From the NCBI GenBank assembly GCA_016791045.1, contig JAEUNO010000031.1, positions 1 to 64,000 on the forward strand: a stretch of DNA of 64,000 nucleotides, read 5' to 3'. Below are positions 9,018-19,822 of this stretch, one piece after another. This DNA comes from Methyloversatilis sp. Its GTDB lineage: Bacteria > Pseudomonadota > Gammaproteobacteria > Burkholderiales > Rhodocyclaceae. A program made the translations under genes and the position numbers. Under the pieces are notes generated by a model that did no database searches, was not told where the DNA came from, and worked only from the letters and a program-made list of their open reading frames with translations. Every line of letters begins with the position of its first letter. Positions within the stretch are counted from its first letter, which is position 1.

Positions 9018-10247
9018 TCAGCCTTCGCCTTCGAACACGATGCGCCAGCGGCCGTTTTCCCGCTGCCAGTACTGCTGCTTGATCATGCGGTTCGACAGCG
9101 TGTCGCTGCGATAGTCCTGTTCGAAGGTGACGACGACCAGGTCTTCACGGCCGGGATTGCGGAAGGTACTCAATTTATCCACGCCGACCTTGATCCACTT
9201 CTTGCCGGCATTCACGGCACGCTTCTGGGCGGCGAAGGCTGCCAGATCCTTCGTGCCTGAGCTGAACCGGGCCGAATAATGCGACAGGAAGCGCTCGACG
9301 TCACGGCTTTCCCAATCGGTGCGCCACTGTTCATGCGCCTTGTTGAATTCGCTGCGTTCGGAATGCCAGTCGTCGAGCGTGAGCCATTCCACCGAGTCGC
9401 TGATGATGACCGGCACCGACGCGCCCTGCAGGTGGTTGTTCAGCGCGAGGAAATCGGAATTGGCCAGCACGACGCAGCCGTCGGACGCGCGCGGCGGGCG
9501 CGAGAAGGTGTCCGATGGCGTGCCATGGAGCCAGATGCCGTGGCCCTTGCGACCTTGCTTGCGGTCCCACGCGTTCGGGTAATTGATCGGCAGCGCGCCG
9601 GCACCATAGAAATCGGTCAGCCGTTCAGGCGGCAGGAAACCGGTGACCTGATAGACACCCAGCGGCGTCTTCTTGTCGCCCTCGCGCATCTTCTCGATGC
9701 CCAGACGGCCGTGCGACACGTAATAGTCGGCGACGAAGCGGGGCTGCCCGTCGATGTTCTCGTACAGATAGAGCCTCGAACGGCGTGTGTCGACCACCAC
9801 CGCATGGCGTTGCGACGCCTGCAATTGCAGCAGGTAGCGCGGCACGCGATCGACCGGCGGCTTGTCGCGATAGGCGCGGATGCGCGCGACAGCCTCGTCG
9901 CGCAGGTCGGCCAGCCGATCTTCCGGGGCGTTCGGCGCGTTGCCTATCGTGGTGAGCGCGCTCGACCGGGCCATCAGCAGGTCGCCACGAATCAGGTGAC
10001 CGAGCCGGAAGTTGGGCCAGATCTGCAGCAGCGCATCGACCTGTTCGAGCGCCAGCCCCAGCTTGTTGCGCTCGATCTGGCGGAACACCTGTTCGAGCAT
10101 GGGCTCCGGTCCGCTGTCGGAATAGCGCACGGCGTCACCGGACTGACCCGAGCCGATGGCAAGCGGGACGAGCAGCGACGACAGGCAGAGCGCGTTGCGC
10201 AGGACGCGCGCGATGGCGCGTCCGGAAAAGTGCCGCATCGCCGTCAT
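9018..10247 (-). CDS. L,D-transpeptidase with C-terminal NTF2-like domain
   Basis: Predicted exported enzyme acting on peptidoglycan stem peptides (cross-linking or protein anchoring). After an N-terminal hydrophobic segment (about 15-32) comes a helical region (48-140). The YkuD catalytic domain covers about 148-275, with the family motif H241 ... SDGC and catalytic Cys258; the residue before GC is Asp rather than the more usual Arg or His. A C-terminal NTF2/SnoaL-like domain (about 290-409) resembles the last 110 residues of the upstream gene product. The start ATG overlaps the stop of that gene (ATGA), so the two are translationally coupled. The partner protein may bind the same ligand or wall site. 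Confidence 0.9.
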   Translation of the reverse strand: MTAMRHFSGRAIARVLRNALCLSSLLVPLAIGSGQSGDAVRYSDSGPEPMLEQVFRQIERNKLGLALEQVDALLQIWPNFRLGHLIRGDLLMARSSALTTIGNAPNAPEDRLADLRDEAVARIRAYRDKPPVDRVPRYLLQLQASQRHAVVVDTRRSRLYLYENIDGQPRFVADYYVSHGRLGIEKMREGDKKTPLGVYQVTGFLPPERLTDFYGAGALPINYPNAWDRKQGRKGHGIWLHGTPSDTFSRPPRASDGCVVLANSDFLALNNHLQGASVPVIISDSVEWLTLDDWHSERSEFNKAHEQWRTDWESRDVERFLSHYSARFSSGTKDLAAFAAQKRAVNAGKKWIKVGVDKLSTFRNPGREDLVVVTFEQDYRSDTLSNRMIKQQYWQRENGRWRIVFEGEG

Positions 10248-11326
10248 CCGCCGACGCGCTCCCGCTGGATCAGCCAGCGGCCATCGCGGCTGACCAGCAC
10301 GAGCGTCTTGGTGGTGGAGCTTTTCAGGCCCACGGCCTTGTAGTTCTGGCGGAAGGTTGCCTTGACGCGATCGGCGCCGTCACGGGCGACCTGCACGTTC
10401 TCGACCCGTATCTCGATGGCACCCGGTTTGTCGATGCGCGCCCGGCGTTCGGCTTCCCACGCCTTGCGCGATTTCTTGCCCGGGACCTCGAAAGTGCTGT
10501 CGTACTGTGCGAGGTAGGTGCCCACGTCCTTGCGTGCCCAGGCTGCGGCCCAGTCCTCGACCATGCGTGTGATGTCTGCCACCGGCAGGCTTGCGCTGCC
10601 GGCTTCCGGCTCGACCGGTGTCGCGGCAACCGGCGCCGCCGCAACCGGGGCCGGCACGGCCGCCGGAGCGGCCGGTTTTGCCGCGTCTGGCGCCTTCGGC
10701 GGAACCGCCGCAACCGGCGGCGTGACCGCTGTGACAGTCGCCGGCGGTGTGGCTGCCAGCGTGCCGGCGGAGCTCGGTTTGCTGCTGCCGCGCGACGCAT
10801 TGCCGACCATTTCGCGGATCAGGTTCAGCTTGCTCTGCGCACCGACGTTCGAGGAATCGAGTTGCAGCGCCCGGTCATAGGCCTGCGTGGCCATCCGGGC
10901 GTAGATGTCGCCCAGATTCTCGTGCGCCACCGCGTAGCTCGGGTGGGTGCGTATGGCCATTTCGAGTGCCGTCTTGGCCTTGTCGAACTGCTTCTGCTGG
11001 GCGTAGAGCACGGCCAGGTTGTTGTAGGGCTCCGGCAATTCCGGGTAGTCCTCGGTCAGCTTCTGGAACACCGAAGTCGCCTCCGGAATGCGCCCCAGTT
11101 CGGTCAGGATCAGCCCCTTGAAGAAACGGCCCTGCGGATCGCGCGGCACTTTTGCGAGAAACAGGTCGATCTGTTCAAGCGCCTGCTGTGGTTGCTTCTG
11201 GCGCAGCAGCTTTTCGGCTTCCTGAACGCTGGTGGCGAAGGCCGGCTGGAGCGATACGCCAAGCATGACAAGGAGGGCTGCAAGACGCGGGACGAGCGGC
11301 AGACGAAAACGTGTCGAAGAGGCCAT
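10244..11326 (-). CDS. Exported TPR protein with NTF2-like domain
   Basis: 360 residues. A signal peptide ends near residue 31 (LQPAFA/TSVQ). TPR repeats cover about 33-170 (for example EPYNNLAVLYAQQKQFDKAKTALEMAIRTHP). An Ala/Pro-rich linker spans about 180-250, and an NTF2-like domain fills 252-360 (MVEDWAAAWARKDVGTYLAQY). The same domain, with the alignable motif W-x(4-5)-DVxxFLxxY, ends the downstream L,D-transpeptidase. It is the first gene of the minus-strand cluster, divergent from cysS by about 150 bases. The likely role is periplasmic scaffolding of the transpeptidase, which is inference. Confidence 0.85.
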   Translation of the reverse strand: MASSTRFRLPLVPRLAALLVMLGVSLQPAFATSVQEAEKLLRQKQPQQALEQIDLFLAKVPRDPQGRFFKGLILTELGRIPEATSVFQKLTEDYPELPEPYNNLAVLYAQQKQFDKAKTALEMAIRTHPSYAVAHENLGDIYARMATQAYDRALQLDSSNVGAQSKLNLIREMVGNASRGSSKPSSAGTLAATPPATVTAVTPPVAAVPPKAPDAAKPAAPAAVPAPVAAAPVAATPVEPEAGSASLPVADITRMVEDWAAAWARKDVGTYLAQYDSTFEVPGKKSRKAWEAERRARIDKPGAIEIRVENVQVARDGADRVKATFRQNYKAVGLKSSTTKTLVLVSRDGRWLIQRERVGG

Positions 11327-11477
11327 GTGTTAGACTTTTTGGCGTGAAACCGTCGTTTGACAGACCCGAATCTTATCAAGAAGGCGTGCCGACGTCCTGT
11401 TGTTGCGCCTGAATTCCGATCCGACCTGCCTGCCGGGCCGGCACGTACCGCAAGCACCCTCCGTTTGGCCCACACCA

Positions 11478-12857
11478 ATGCTCAAAATCTATAACACCAT
11501 AGGCCGCGAAAAGCAGGCATTCCTTCCGATCGACCCCGGTCGCGTGCGCATGTACGTGTGCGGCATGACGGTTTATGACTTCTGTCATCTGGGACATGCC
11601 CGGGTGATGGTGGTGTTCGACATGGTGGCCCGCTGGCTGCGCGCCTCGGACTATGCAGTGACCTATGTCCGCAACATCACGGACATCGACGACAAGATCA
11701 TCAAGCGGGCGGCCGAGAACGGCGAATCGATGCGCGCGCTGACCGACCGCTTCATCGCGGCGATGCACGAGGACGCCGATGCGCTCGGCGTGCTGCGTCC
11801 CGATCACGAGCCGCGTGCGACCGAGTTCGTGCCGCAGATGCAGTCGTTGATCGAGCGGCTGCAGCACAAGGGGCTGGCGTATCGCGCGGCAAGCGGCGAC
11901 GTGAATTACAGCGTGCGCAAGTTCGATGGGTACGGAAAGCTGTCCGGCAAGTCGCTGGACGAATTGCGCGCCGGCGAGCGCGTGGACGTCAGCGATGGCA
12001 AGCAGGATCCGCTCGACTTCGTGCTGTGGAAACACGCCAAGCCGGCGGAACCGGCCGACGCAAAATGGGCGTCGCCCTGGGGTGACGGCCGGCCGGGCTG
12101 GCACATCGAATGCTCGGCGATGAGTTCGCAGCTGCTGGGCGATCATTTCGACATTCATGGCGGCGGCGCCGATCTGCAGTTTCCGCACCACGAGAACGAG
12201 ATTGCCCAGAGCGAGGGGGCGCACGGGCACACCTTCGTCAATTACTGGATGCACAACGGTTTCGTGCGCGTCGACGACGAAAAGATGTCGAAGTCGCTGG
12301 GCAATTTCTTCACCATCCGCGAAGTGCTGAAGCAGTACGACCCGGAAGTGGTGCGCTTCTTCATCCTGCGCGCGCACTACCGCAGCCCGCTCAATTACTC
12401 CGACGCGCATCTCGACGACGCCCGCGGCGCACTGAGCCGCCTGTATACAACGCTGAAGAACGTGCCGCCGGCCGATGTCCGGCCGGACTGGAGCACACCG
12501 GCCGGGCAGCGCCTGCGGGCCGCGATGGATGACGATTTCAACACGCCGGAAGCGATGGCCGTGCTGTTCGAACTGTCGAACGACGCCAATCGCAGCGGCG
12601 ACCCGGCTGTTTCGGGCGAACTGCGCGCGCTGGCCGGCGTGCTCGGTCTGCTGGAACGATCTGCGGAAGAATTCCTCCAAGGACGTGCGCAGGCCGGCGG
12701 ACTGGACGATGCGCAGATCGATGCACTCATCGAACAGCGCATCGCGGCCAAGAAGGCGCGCGATTTCGCGACCGCCGACCGCGTACGCGATGAATTGAAG
12801 CAACAAGGCGTCATACTCGAGGATTCCGCGGCCGGTACCACCTGGCGGCGGGCTTAG
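11478..12857 (+). CDS. cysS: Cysteinyl-tRNA synthetase
   Basis: Charges tRNA-Cys with cysteine. The class I signatures are present: HLGH at 37-40 (HIGH motif) and KMSKS near 267-271. Zinc ligands are Cys28 ([10 protein letters not shown]), the Cys in HIECSAMSS, and the His/Glu of [12 protein letters not shown]. The length of 459 residues is typical. The start is ATG at 11478, which gives the family-standard MLKIYNTI. The frame stays open 26 codons further upstream, but that part is not conserved in kind. Confidence 0.97.
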   Translation: MLKIYNTIGREKQAFLPIDPGRVRMYVCGMTVYDFCHLGHARVMVVFDMVARWLRASDYAVTYVRNITDIDDKIIKRAAENGESMRALTDRFIAAMHEDADALGVLRPDHEPRATEFVPQMQSLIERLQHKGLAYRAASGDVNYSVRKFDGYGKLSGKSLDELRAGERVDVSDGKQDPLDFVLWKHAKPAEPADAKWASPWGDGRPGWHIECSAMSSQLLGDHFDIHGGGADLQFPHHENEIAQSEGAHGHTFVNYWMHNGFVRVDDEKMSKSLGNFFTIREVLKQYDPEVVRFFILRAHYRSPLNYSDAHLDDARGALSRLYTTLKNVPPADVRPDWSTPAGQRLRAAMDDDFNTPEAMAVLFELSNDANRSGDPAVSGELRALAGVLGLLERSAEEFLQGRAQAGGLDDAQIDALIEQRIAAKKARDFATADRVRDELKQQGVILEDSAAGTTWRRA

Positions 12858-12878
12858 CGGACTTTCACCGGGGGCAGG

Positions 12879-13607
12879 GTGCGCGCGATCACGATCAAGT
12901 CTGCCTGGCACGGCCACAGCGATTGCCAGAAATGCGGCGTGCGCCGCAGCGCACTGTTTGCCGATCTGGTCGAGTCCGATTTCGCGCTTCTGCACGACCA
13001 GATCGACGACTTCGATTACCCGTCCGGCGCAGTCATCTATCACGCCGGCGCGCACGGAGAATGGCTGTTCACGGTGCGCAGCGGTGCGGTCAAGCTGGTG
13101 CGTTACGGCGCCGACGGCACCCAGCGCATCCTGCGCATCCTGGGCCGAGGCGACGTGTTCGGCCTCGAGGCGCTGGTCAGCCCGGCCTACGACCACACCT
13201 CGATTGCGCTGTCACCGGTCGCCCTGTGCCGCATTCCGCGTGTGCTGGTCGAGCGGCTGAACCGGGATACGCCGCGTCTGCAGAAACCCCTGCTCGAACA
13301 CTGGCATGCCGCGCTGGCCGAGGCCGACGCATGGCTGGCCGAACTGACGGCAGGTCATGCCGACGTGAAAACCCGCGTTGCGCGCCTGCTGCTCCGGCTG
13401 GTCGATGACATCGAACCCGGCCGGGCGATCCGGCTGAGCCTCGAAGACATCGGCGCCATTCTGGGCGTGGCGCCGGAATCGGCGAGCCGCGCGCTCGGCA
13501 TCATGCGCCGCAGCAACCTGCTGTCCGATGCGCCCGACAGCCGTTACCACTGGCTGATCGATCGGGCCGGACTGAAAGCGCTCATCGCGCCGCCCGTCGA
13601 GTACTGA
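12879..13607 (+). CDS. Crp/Fnr-family transcription regulator
   Basis: 242 residues: a cyclic-nucleotide-type beta barrel (about 25-125), a dimerisation helix (about 130-160) and a Crp-type winged helix (165-235). The recognition helix carries PESASRAL, that is E-x-x-S-R, the residues with which E. coli FNR reads TTGAT half-sites. The N-terminus holds DCQKC (C16, C19), and Cys117 is in the barrel, but a fourth FNR-type cysteine is not seen (Ala25 stands where FNR C29 would align). Oxygen sensing through a 4Fe-4S cluster is therefore uncertain. The start is GTG at 12879, since no ATG is available. It lies 21 bases after cysS and is probably co-transcribed. Confidence 0.88.
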   Translation: MRAITIKSAWHGHSDCQKCGVRRSALFADLVESDFALLHDQIDDFDYPSGAVIYHAGAHGEWLFTVRSGAVKLVRYGADGTQRILRILGRGDVFGLEALVSPAYDHTSIALSPVALCRIPRVLVERLNRDTPRLQKPLLEHWHAALAEADAWLAELTAGHADVKTRVARLLLRLVDDIEPGRAIRLSLEDIGAILGVAPESASRALGIMRRSNLLSDAPDSRYHWLIDRAGLKALIAPPVEY

Positions 13608-13671
13608 TCCGCGCCACGGCGCTCTCCGCCCCGCGCCTGCAGGCGCGCAAAGAATCGCGCCATTCGTGATT

Positions 13672-13688
13672 CTTATAGCAGACATAAG
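13672..13688. promoter_or_regulatory. Inverted repeat upstream of pckG
   Basis: CTTAT, 7 bases, ATAAG. It is followed at once by a second symmetrical stretch (AGAT-N6-ATCT, 13687-13700) in a locally AT-rich segment about 180 bases before the PEP carboxykinase start. The shape is that of a dimeric regulator site, but the regulator is not identifiable from sequence. A perfect 16-bp palindrome also lies at 13632-13647. Confidence 0.4.
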
Positions 13689-13866
13689 ATGCGGTTATCT
13701 ATAAAGTGCGACCTCCGAAAGGAAGGCGCAGGCCACCCCGTCTGCGTCAGTACCTGTCCGATGCATGGGCCCACCCGGCCTGATGCGGGTTTCGTTCAAA
13801 CGGTTGAACCGGACGGTACGTGGCAGCTGCCGCGTCCCGCCCCGTGTGGTTTATGGAGAGCGTCGC

Positions 13867-15732
13867 ATGAAAGTCGTCTTGTCGCCCGAGCAGATCCGCT
13901 CCGGCGAAATACCCGTTCCGGCATGGGTCAAGAGCCGCAAGCTGGTTACATGGGTCGCCGAAGTGGCGGCGCTCACCCAACCCGACGCCATCTACTGGTG
14001 CGACGGTTCGGAAGAGGAATACGACCGTCTGTGTGCCGACATGGTCGCATCGGGCACGATGAAACGCCTCGATCCGGTCAAGCGGCCGAATTCCTATCTC
14101 GCACTGTCCGACCCGTCCGACGTCGCGCGCGTCGAAGACCGCACCTACATCTGCTCGGCGCGTGAGGAAGATGCCGGCCCGACCAACAACTGGATGGCGC
14201 CGGCGCAGATGCGCGAAACGCTGACCGGTCTGTTCCGCGGCTGCATGCGCGGGCGCACGATGTATGTCGTGCCGTTCTCGATGGGCCCGCTCGGTTCGCA
14301 CATTTCGCAGATCGGCATCGAACTGTCCGATTCGCCGTATGTGGCGGTCAACATGCGCATCATGACCCGCATGGGCAAGGCGGTGTACGACGTGCTGGGC
14401 AGCGACGGCGACTTCGTGCCCTGCGTGCACACGGTGGGCAAGCCGCTGGCGGCGGGCGAGAAGGATGTGCCGTGGCCGTGCAATGCCACCAAATACATCG
14501 TCCATTATCCCGAAACGCGGGAAATCTGGAGTTTCGGCTCGGGTTACGGCGGCAACGCACTGCTCGGCAAGAAGTGCTTTGCACTGCGCATCGCATCGAC
14601 CATGGGCCGCGACCAGGGCTGGCTGGCCGAACACATGCTCATCCTCGGCGTGGAAAACCCGCAGGGTGAAAAGCATTACGTCGCGGCGGCTTTTCCGTCT
14701 GCCTGCGGCAAGACCAATTTCGCGATGCTGATTCCGCCCAGGGGTTTCGAGGGCTGGAAAGTCACCACCATCGGCGACGACATCGCATGGATCAAGCCGG
14801 GCAAGGATGGTCGTCTGTACGCGATCAACCCGGAAGCCGGCTACTTCGGTGTGGCGCCGGGCACCAATCAGAACACCAACGCCAACTGCATGGCGTCGCT
14901 CGCATCCGACACCATCTTCACCAATGTCGCGCTGACCGATGACGGCGACGTGTGGTGGGAAGGCATGACCAAGGAGCCGCCGGCACACCTGATCGACTGG
15001 CAGGGCCGTGACTGGACGCCCGCCATTGCGAAGGAAACCGGCGCCAAGGCGGCGCATCCGAATGCGCGTTTCACCGTCGCGGCGACGCAGAACCCGGTCA
15101 TCGACCCGGCCTGGGACAATCCGGCCGGCGTGCCGATCTCGGCCTTCATCTTCGGTGGCCGCCGGTCGACCACGGTGCCGCTGGTGACCGAGGCACGCAA
15201 CTGGGTCGAGGGCGTCTACATGGCGGCCACGATGGGCTCGGAAACGACCGCTGCGGCGGCCGGCCAGCAGGGCGTGGTGCGGCGCGACCCGTTCGCGATG
15301 TTGCCGTTCTGCGGCTACAACATGAGCGACTATTTCAGTCACTGGCTCAAGCTCGGCCAGAGCATCGAAGCCAGCGGGCAGCGGCTGCCGCACATTTTCT
15401 GCGTGAACTGGTTCCGTACCGATGAGAACGGCAAGTTCGTGTGGCCGGGCTTCGGCGAGAACATGCGGGTGCTGAAATGGATGCTCGACCGCGTCGCGGG
15501 CCAGGCGAACGGCATCGAGCACCTGTTCGGCACCACGCCGCGCTATGACGATCTGAGCTGGACGGGTGTCGATTTCAGCCGCGAACTGTTCGAGCGCATC
15601 ACGTCGATCGACCATGCGGCCTGGCAACTCGAGATCGAGCTGCACAACGAGCTGTTCTCGCGCCTGCAGAATCGCCTGCCGCCGGCCCTGTCGGCGGTCA
15701 AGGAGCGGATCGAGAAGAAGCTGGTCGCCTGA
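13867..15732 (+). CDS. pckG: GTP-dependent phosphoenolpyruvate carboxykinase
   Basis: Interconverts oxaloacetate plus GTP with PEP, CO2 and GDP, the first committed step of gluconeogenesis. 621 residues. It carries the GTP-class P-loop with reactive cysteine SACGKTN (C280, K282), kinase-2 motif GDD (about 303-305), the guanine-binding segment [14 protein letters not shown], and [10 protein letters not shown] near the C-terminus. It is not the ATP-type enzyme of enterics. The start at 13867 is chosen for the GGAGAG 6 bases upstream and the fit of MKVVLSPEQ. The frame is open 34 codons further. It ends at a bidirectional terminator. Confidence 0.96.
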   Translation: MKVVLSPEQIRSGEIPVPAWVKSRKLVTWVAEVAALTQPDAIYWCDGSEEEYDRLCADMVASGTMKRLDPVKRPNSYLALSDPSDVARVEDRTYICSAREEDAGPTNNWMAPAQMRETLTGLFRGCMRGRTMYVVPFSMGPLGSHISQIGIELSDSPYVAVNMRIMTRMGKAVYDVLGSDGDFVPCVHTVGKPLAAGEKDVPWPCNATKYIVHYPETREIWSFGSGYGGNALLGKKCFALRIASTMGRDQGWLAEHMLILGVENPQGEKHYVAAAFPSACGKTNFAMLIPPRGFEGWKVTTIGDDIAWIKPGKDGRLYAINPEAGYFGVAPGTNQNTNANCMASLASDTIFTNVALTDDGDVWWEGMTKEPPAHLIDWQGRDWTPAIAKETGAKAAHPNARFTVAATQNPVIDPAWDNPAGVPISAFIFGGRRSTTVPLVTEARNWVEGVYMAATMGSETTAAAAGQQGVVRRDPFAMLPFCGYNMSDYFSHWLKLGQSIEASGQRLPHIFCVNWFRTDENGKFVWPGFGENMRVLKWMLDRVAGQANGIEHLFGTTPRYDDLSWTGVDFSRELFERITSIDHAAWQLEIELHNELFSRLQNRLPPALSAVKERIEKKLVA

Positions 15733-15748
15733 CCGACGCGCACCGCTG

Positions 15749-15783
15749 AATGAAAACGCCCGCATCATGCGGGCGTTTTCATT
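15749..15783. terminator. Bidirectional terminator between pckG and dnaJ
   Basis: A 15-bp perfect stem (ending GCCCGC/GCGGGC) with a 5-base loop is flanked by A-runs on one side and T-runs on the other. It can therefore end both the plus-strand pckG and the minus-strand dnaJ transcripts. Confidence 0.93.
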
Positions 15784-15813
15784 TCCGGCGTATCGAAAAG
15801 GCGGCGCCGGGGT

Positions 15814-16950
15814 TCAGCCGGCGAAGAAGTTCTTCATCTTGTCCATCCACGACTTGGCGCGCGGGCTGTGGCTCGCCTCGTCGCTCAGGTTGATGTCGTC
15901 GAACTCCTTCAGCAGTTCCTTCTGGCGTGCCGTCAGATTGACCGGCGTTTCGACCACCACGTGGCACATCAGGTCGCCCGGGGCGCTGCTGCGCACGCCC
16001 TTGATGCCCTTGCCGCGCAGGCGGAATACCTTGCCGGACTGGGTTTCCGACGGAATCTTGATCTTGGCTGCGCCCTCCAGCGTCGGAATCTCGATTTCGC
16101 CGCCCAGTGCCGCGGTGGCGAAGCCGATCGGCATTTCGCAGTGCAGGTCGTCGCCCTCGCGCTGGAACACGCTGTGCGGCTTGATGTGGATCTGCACGTA
16201 CAGGTCGCCGGCCGGGCCGCCGCCCTGACCATGCTCGCCTTCGCCGGCCAGCCGGATGCGGTCACCTTCGTCGATGCCGGACGGAATCTTCACCTGCAGC
16301 GTCTTGCTCGACTTCACGCGGCCGGCGCCATGGCAGGTGCCGCACGGGTCCTTCACCATCTTGCCGGTGCCATGGCATTTCGGGCAGGTCTGCTGGATCG
16401 AGAAGAAACCCTGCTGCATGCGCACCTGCCCCGCGCCGTTGCAGGTGGTGCAGGTGACCGGCTTGGTGCCCGGCTTCGCACCGGTGCCGTCGCAGGTGCC
16501 GCACTCGTCCATGGTCGGAATGCGGATGCGCGTGTCGGTGCCGCGGGCGGCTTCCTCGAGCGTGATTTCGAGGTTGTAGCGCAGGTCGGCGCCGCGATAG
16601 ACGCCGCTGCGTCCGCCGCCCGCCCGGCCGCGTCCGGCTGCATTGCCGAAGATTTCGCCGAAAATGTCGCCGAAGGCATCGCCGAAACCGGGTCCTGCGC
16701 CACCGCCGCCACCGCCCATATTGGGGTCGACGCCGGCGTGGCCGTACTGGTCATAGGCCGCGCGCTTCTGCCCGTCCGACAGGATTTCGTAAGCCTCCTT
16801 GGCTTCCTTGAACTTGTCTTCCGCTTCCTTGCTGTCCGGATTGCGGTCCGGGTGGTACTTCATCGCCAGCTTGCGGTAGGACTTCTTGATCTCGTCGTCG
16901 GATGCGTCCCGATTGACGCCGAGGATGTCGTAAAAATCGCGTTTTGCCAT
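15814..16950 (-). CDS. dnaJ: Chaperone DnaJ
   Basis: Hsp40 co-chaperone that binds unfolded clients and stimulates DnaK ATPase. 378 residues: a J domain (1-70) with the HPD motif (YHPDRNP), a Gly/Phe-rich linker (about 76-115), four zinc-binding CxxCxGxG repeats ([32 protein letters not shown], about 145-205) and the C-terminal substrate domains. All zinc ligands are present. It is the last gene of grpE-dnaK-dnaJ. Confidence 0.98.
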   Translation of the reverse strand: MAKRDFYDILGVNRDASDDEIKKSYRKLAMKYHPDRNPDSKEAEDKFKEAKEAYEILSDGQKRAAYDQYGHAGVDPNMGGGGGGAGPGFGDAFGDIFGEIFGNAAGRGRAGGGRSGVYRGADLRYNLEITLEEAARGTDTRIRIPTMDECGTCDGTGAKPGTKPVTCTTCNGAGQVRMQQGFFSIQQTCPKCHGTGKMVKDPCGTCHGAGRVKSSKTLQVKIPSGIDEGDRIRLAGEGEHGQGGGPAGDLYVQIHIKPHSVFQREGDDLHCEMPIGFATAALGGEIEIPTLEGAAKIKIPSETQSGKVFRLRGKGIKGVRSSAPGDLMCHVVVETPVNLTARQKELLKEFDDINLSDEASHSPRAKSWMDKMKNFFAG

Positions 16951-16974
16951 TCGTTATCACCACAGATACGCCAA

Positions 16975-17013
16975 GGCACAGAGGAGCAGGGTGCGACCCT
17001 GCGTCTCTGTGCC
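16975..17013. other. Stem-loop between dnaK and dnaJ
   Basis: GGCACAGAG pairs with CTCTGTGCC, and an inner CAGGGT pairs with ACCCTG around a 3-base loop. It lies within the 104-base gap between the two genes. There is no T-tract, so it is more likely an mRNA processing or stability element than a terminator. Confidence 0.55.
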
Positions 17014-17054
17014 CCGGCGGTCAGGTCGCCATCGGCAACCGGAAGACGCGCAGC

Positions 17055-18974
<1,920 letters not shown>

Positions 18975-19035
18975 GTTCGGGGTCCTCTATATATATAAGT
19001 GTGTGTGTCGGGAGCGAAACGACCGCTTGGCCTCA

Positions 19036-19064
19036 GATGTGGGCGCATTCGCCCACATTTCAAG
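19036..19064 (-). promoter_or_regulatory. Sigma-32 promoter of dnaK with internal palindrome
   Basis: On the minus strand CTTGAAA (19064-19058) is followed by 14 bases and CCCACATC (19043-19036). The consensus is CTTGAAA-N13..17-CCCCATnT, so the -35 is perfect. A perfect 9-bp palindrome with a 4-base centre (19037-19058) fills the spacer and the -10. It has no T-tract, so it is not a normal terminator for grpE, and it is not CIRCE. Confidence 0.72.
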
Positions 19065-19071
19065 GGGTCTT

Positions 19072-19605
19072 TCAGCTGGTTGCTCTGGAAACGATCACGA
19101 GGGCAGGGCGCAGCACGCGTTCATGCAGCAGATAACCTTTCTGCAGTACCTGAACCACGTGATTCGGCTCGCCCGGCGCCTCGATCTGGCTGATGGCCTG
19201 ATGGCGGTGCGGGTCGAACTTCTCGCCCAGCGGATCGGTTTCCTCGATGCCGGCGCCGCTGAAAGCCTGCTGCAGCTGCTTGAGCGTCAGTTCGACACCG
19301 GAGCGCAGCGTGGCCACGTCGGACGACTGGTCGGCGAGCGCCGCTTCCAGGCTGTCCTTGACCGGCACCATGGCGTTGGCGAATTTCTCGGCGCCGAACT
19401 TGCCCGCCTTCAGCACATCCTCGGCGGCGCGGCGACGCATGTTTTCGGTTTCGGCCTTGGCGCGCAGCAGGGCGTCCTGCAGTTCGGCCACCTTAAGTTC
19501 TGCAGCGGCAAGCGCCGGATCGGCGGTGGCTGCCTGGGTGTCGTCGGTCGCTGCGGCATCGGCGGGCAGCGCGTTCGGCAGGTCTTGCGGGGTCTGATCG
19601 GTCAT
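19072..19605 (-). CDS. grpE: Nucleotide exchange factor GrpE
   Basis: Releases ADP from DnaK. 177 residues with an acidic, disordered N-terminus (1-35), a long coiled-coil helix (about 36-90, [21 protein letters not shown]) and the C-terminal beta domain with the GrpE signature ([24 protein letters not shown]). First gene of the minus-strand heat-shock set, directly upstream of dnaK. Confidence 0.97.
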   Translation of the reverse strand: MTDQTPQDLPNALPADAAATDDTQAATADPALAAAELKVAELQDALLRAKAETENMRRRAAEDVLKAGKFGAEKFANAMVPVKDSLEAALADQSSDVATLRSGVELTLKQLQQAFSGAGIEETDPLGEKFDPHRHQAISQIEAPGEPNHVVQVLQKGYLLHERVLRPALVIVSRATS

Positions 19606-19638
19606 GCAGCAATTTCCTCTGGCTTTCGGACCCGATGC

Positions 19639-19667
19639 ACTTGGGGCCGTGGCCGGGCGATTTCAAG
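19639..19667 (-). promoter_or_regulatory. Sigma-32 promoter of grpE
   Basis: On the minus strand CTTGAAA (19667-19661) is followed by 14 bases and CCCCAAGT (19646-19639). The -35 is perfect and the CCCCA core of the -10 is kept. The leader to the ATG at 19605 is about 27 bases. No CIRCE element is present in this gap. Confidence 0.75.
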
Positions 19668-19822
19668 CCCTGCCGATCGGCATGGTTTCCGACCAGGCGC
19701 CTTCCGGCGGGAAATCGCGGACCGCGCACCGGTTCAGGCCGGCACCGGCAAGTGCTTTTGTTCGTTTACGGCCGATGCCCTATCATTGCGGCTGTTCATG
19801 ACGCCTCCATCGCACTTCAAGC

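Noticed and set aside
18975-19071. CIRCE operator before dnaK
   Set aside because: The palindrome there (ATGTGGGCG with CGCCCACAT, 4-base centre) does not resemble TTAGCACTC-N9-GAGTGCTAA.
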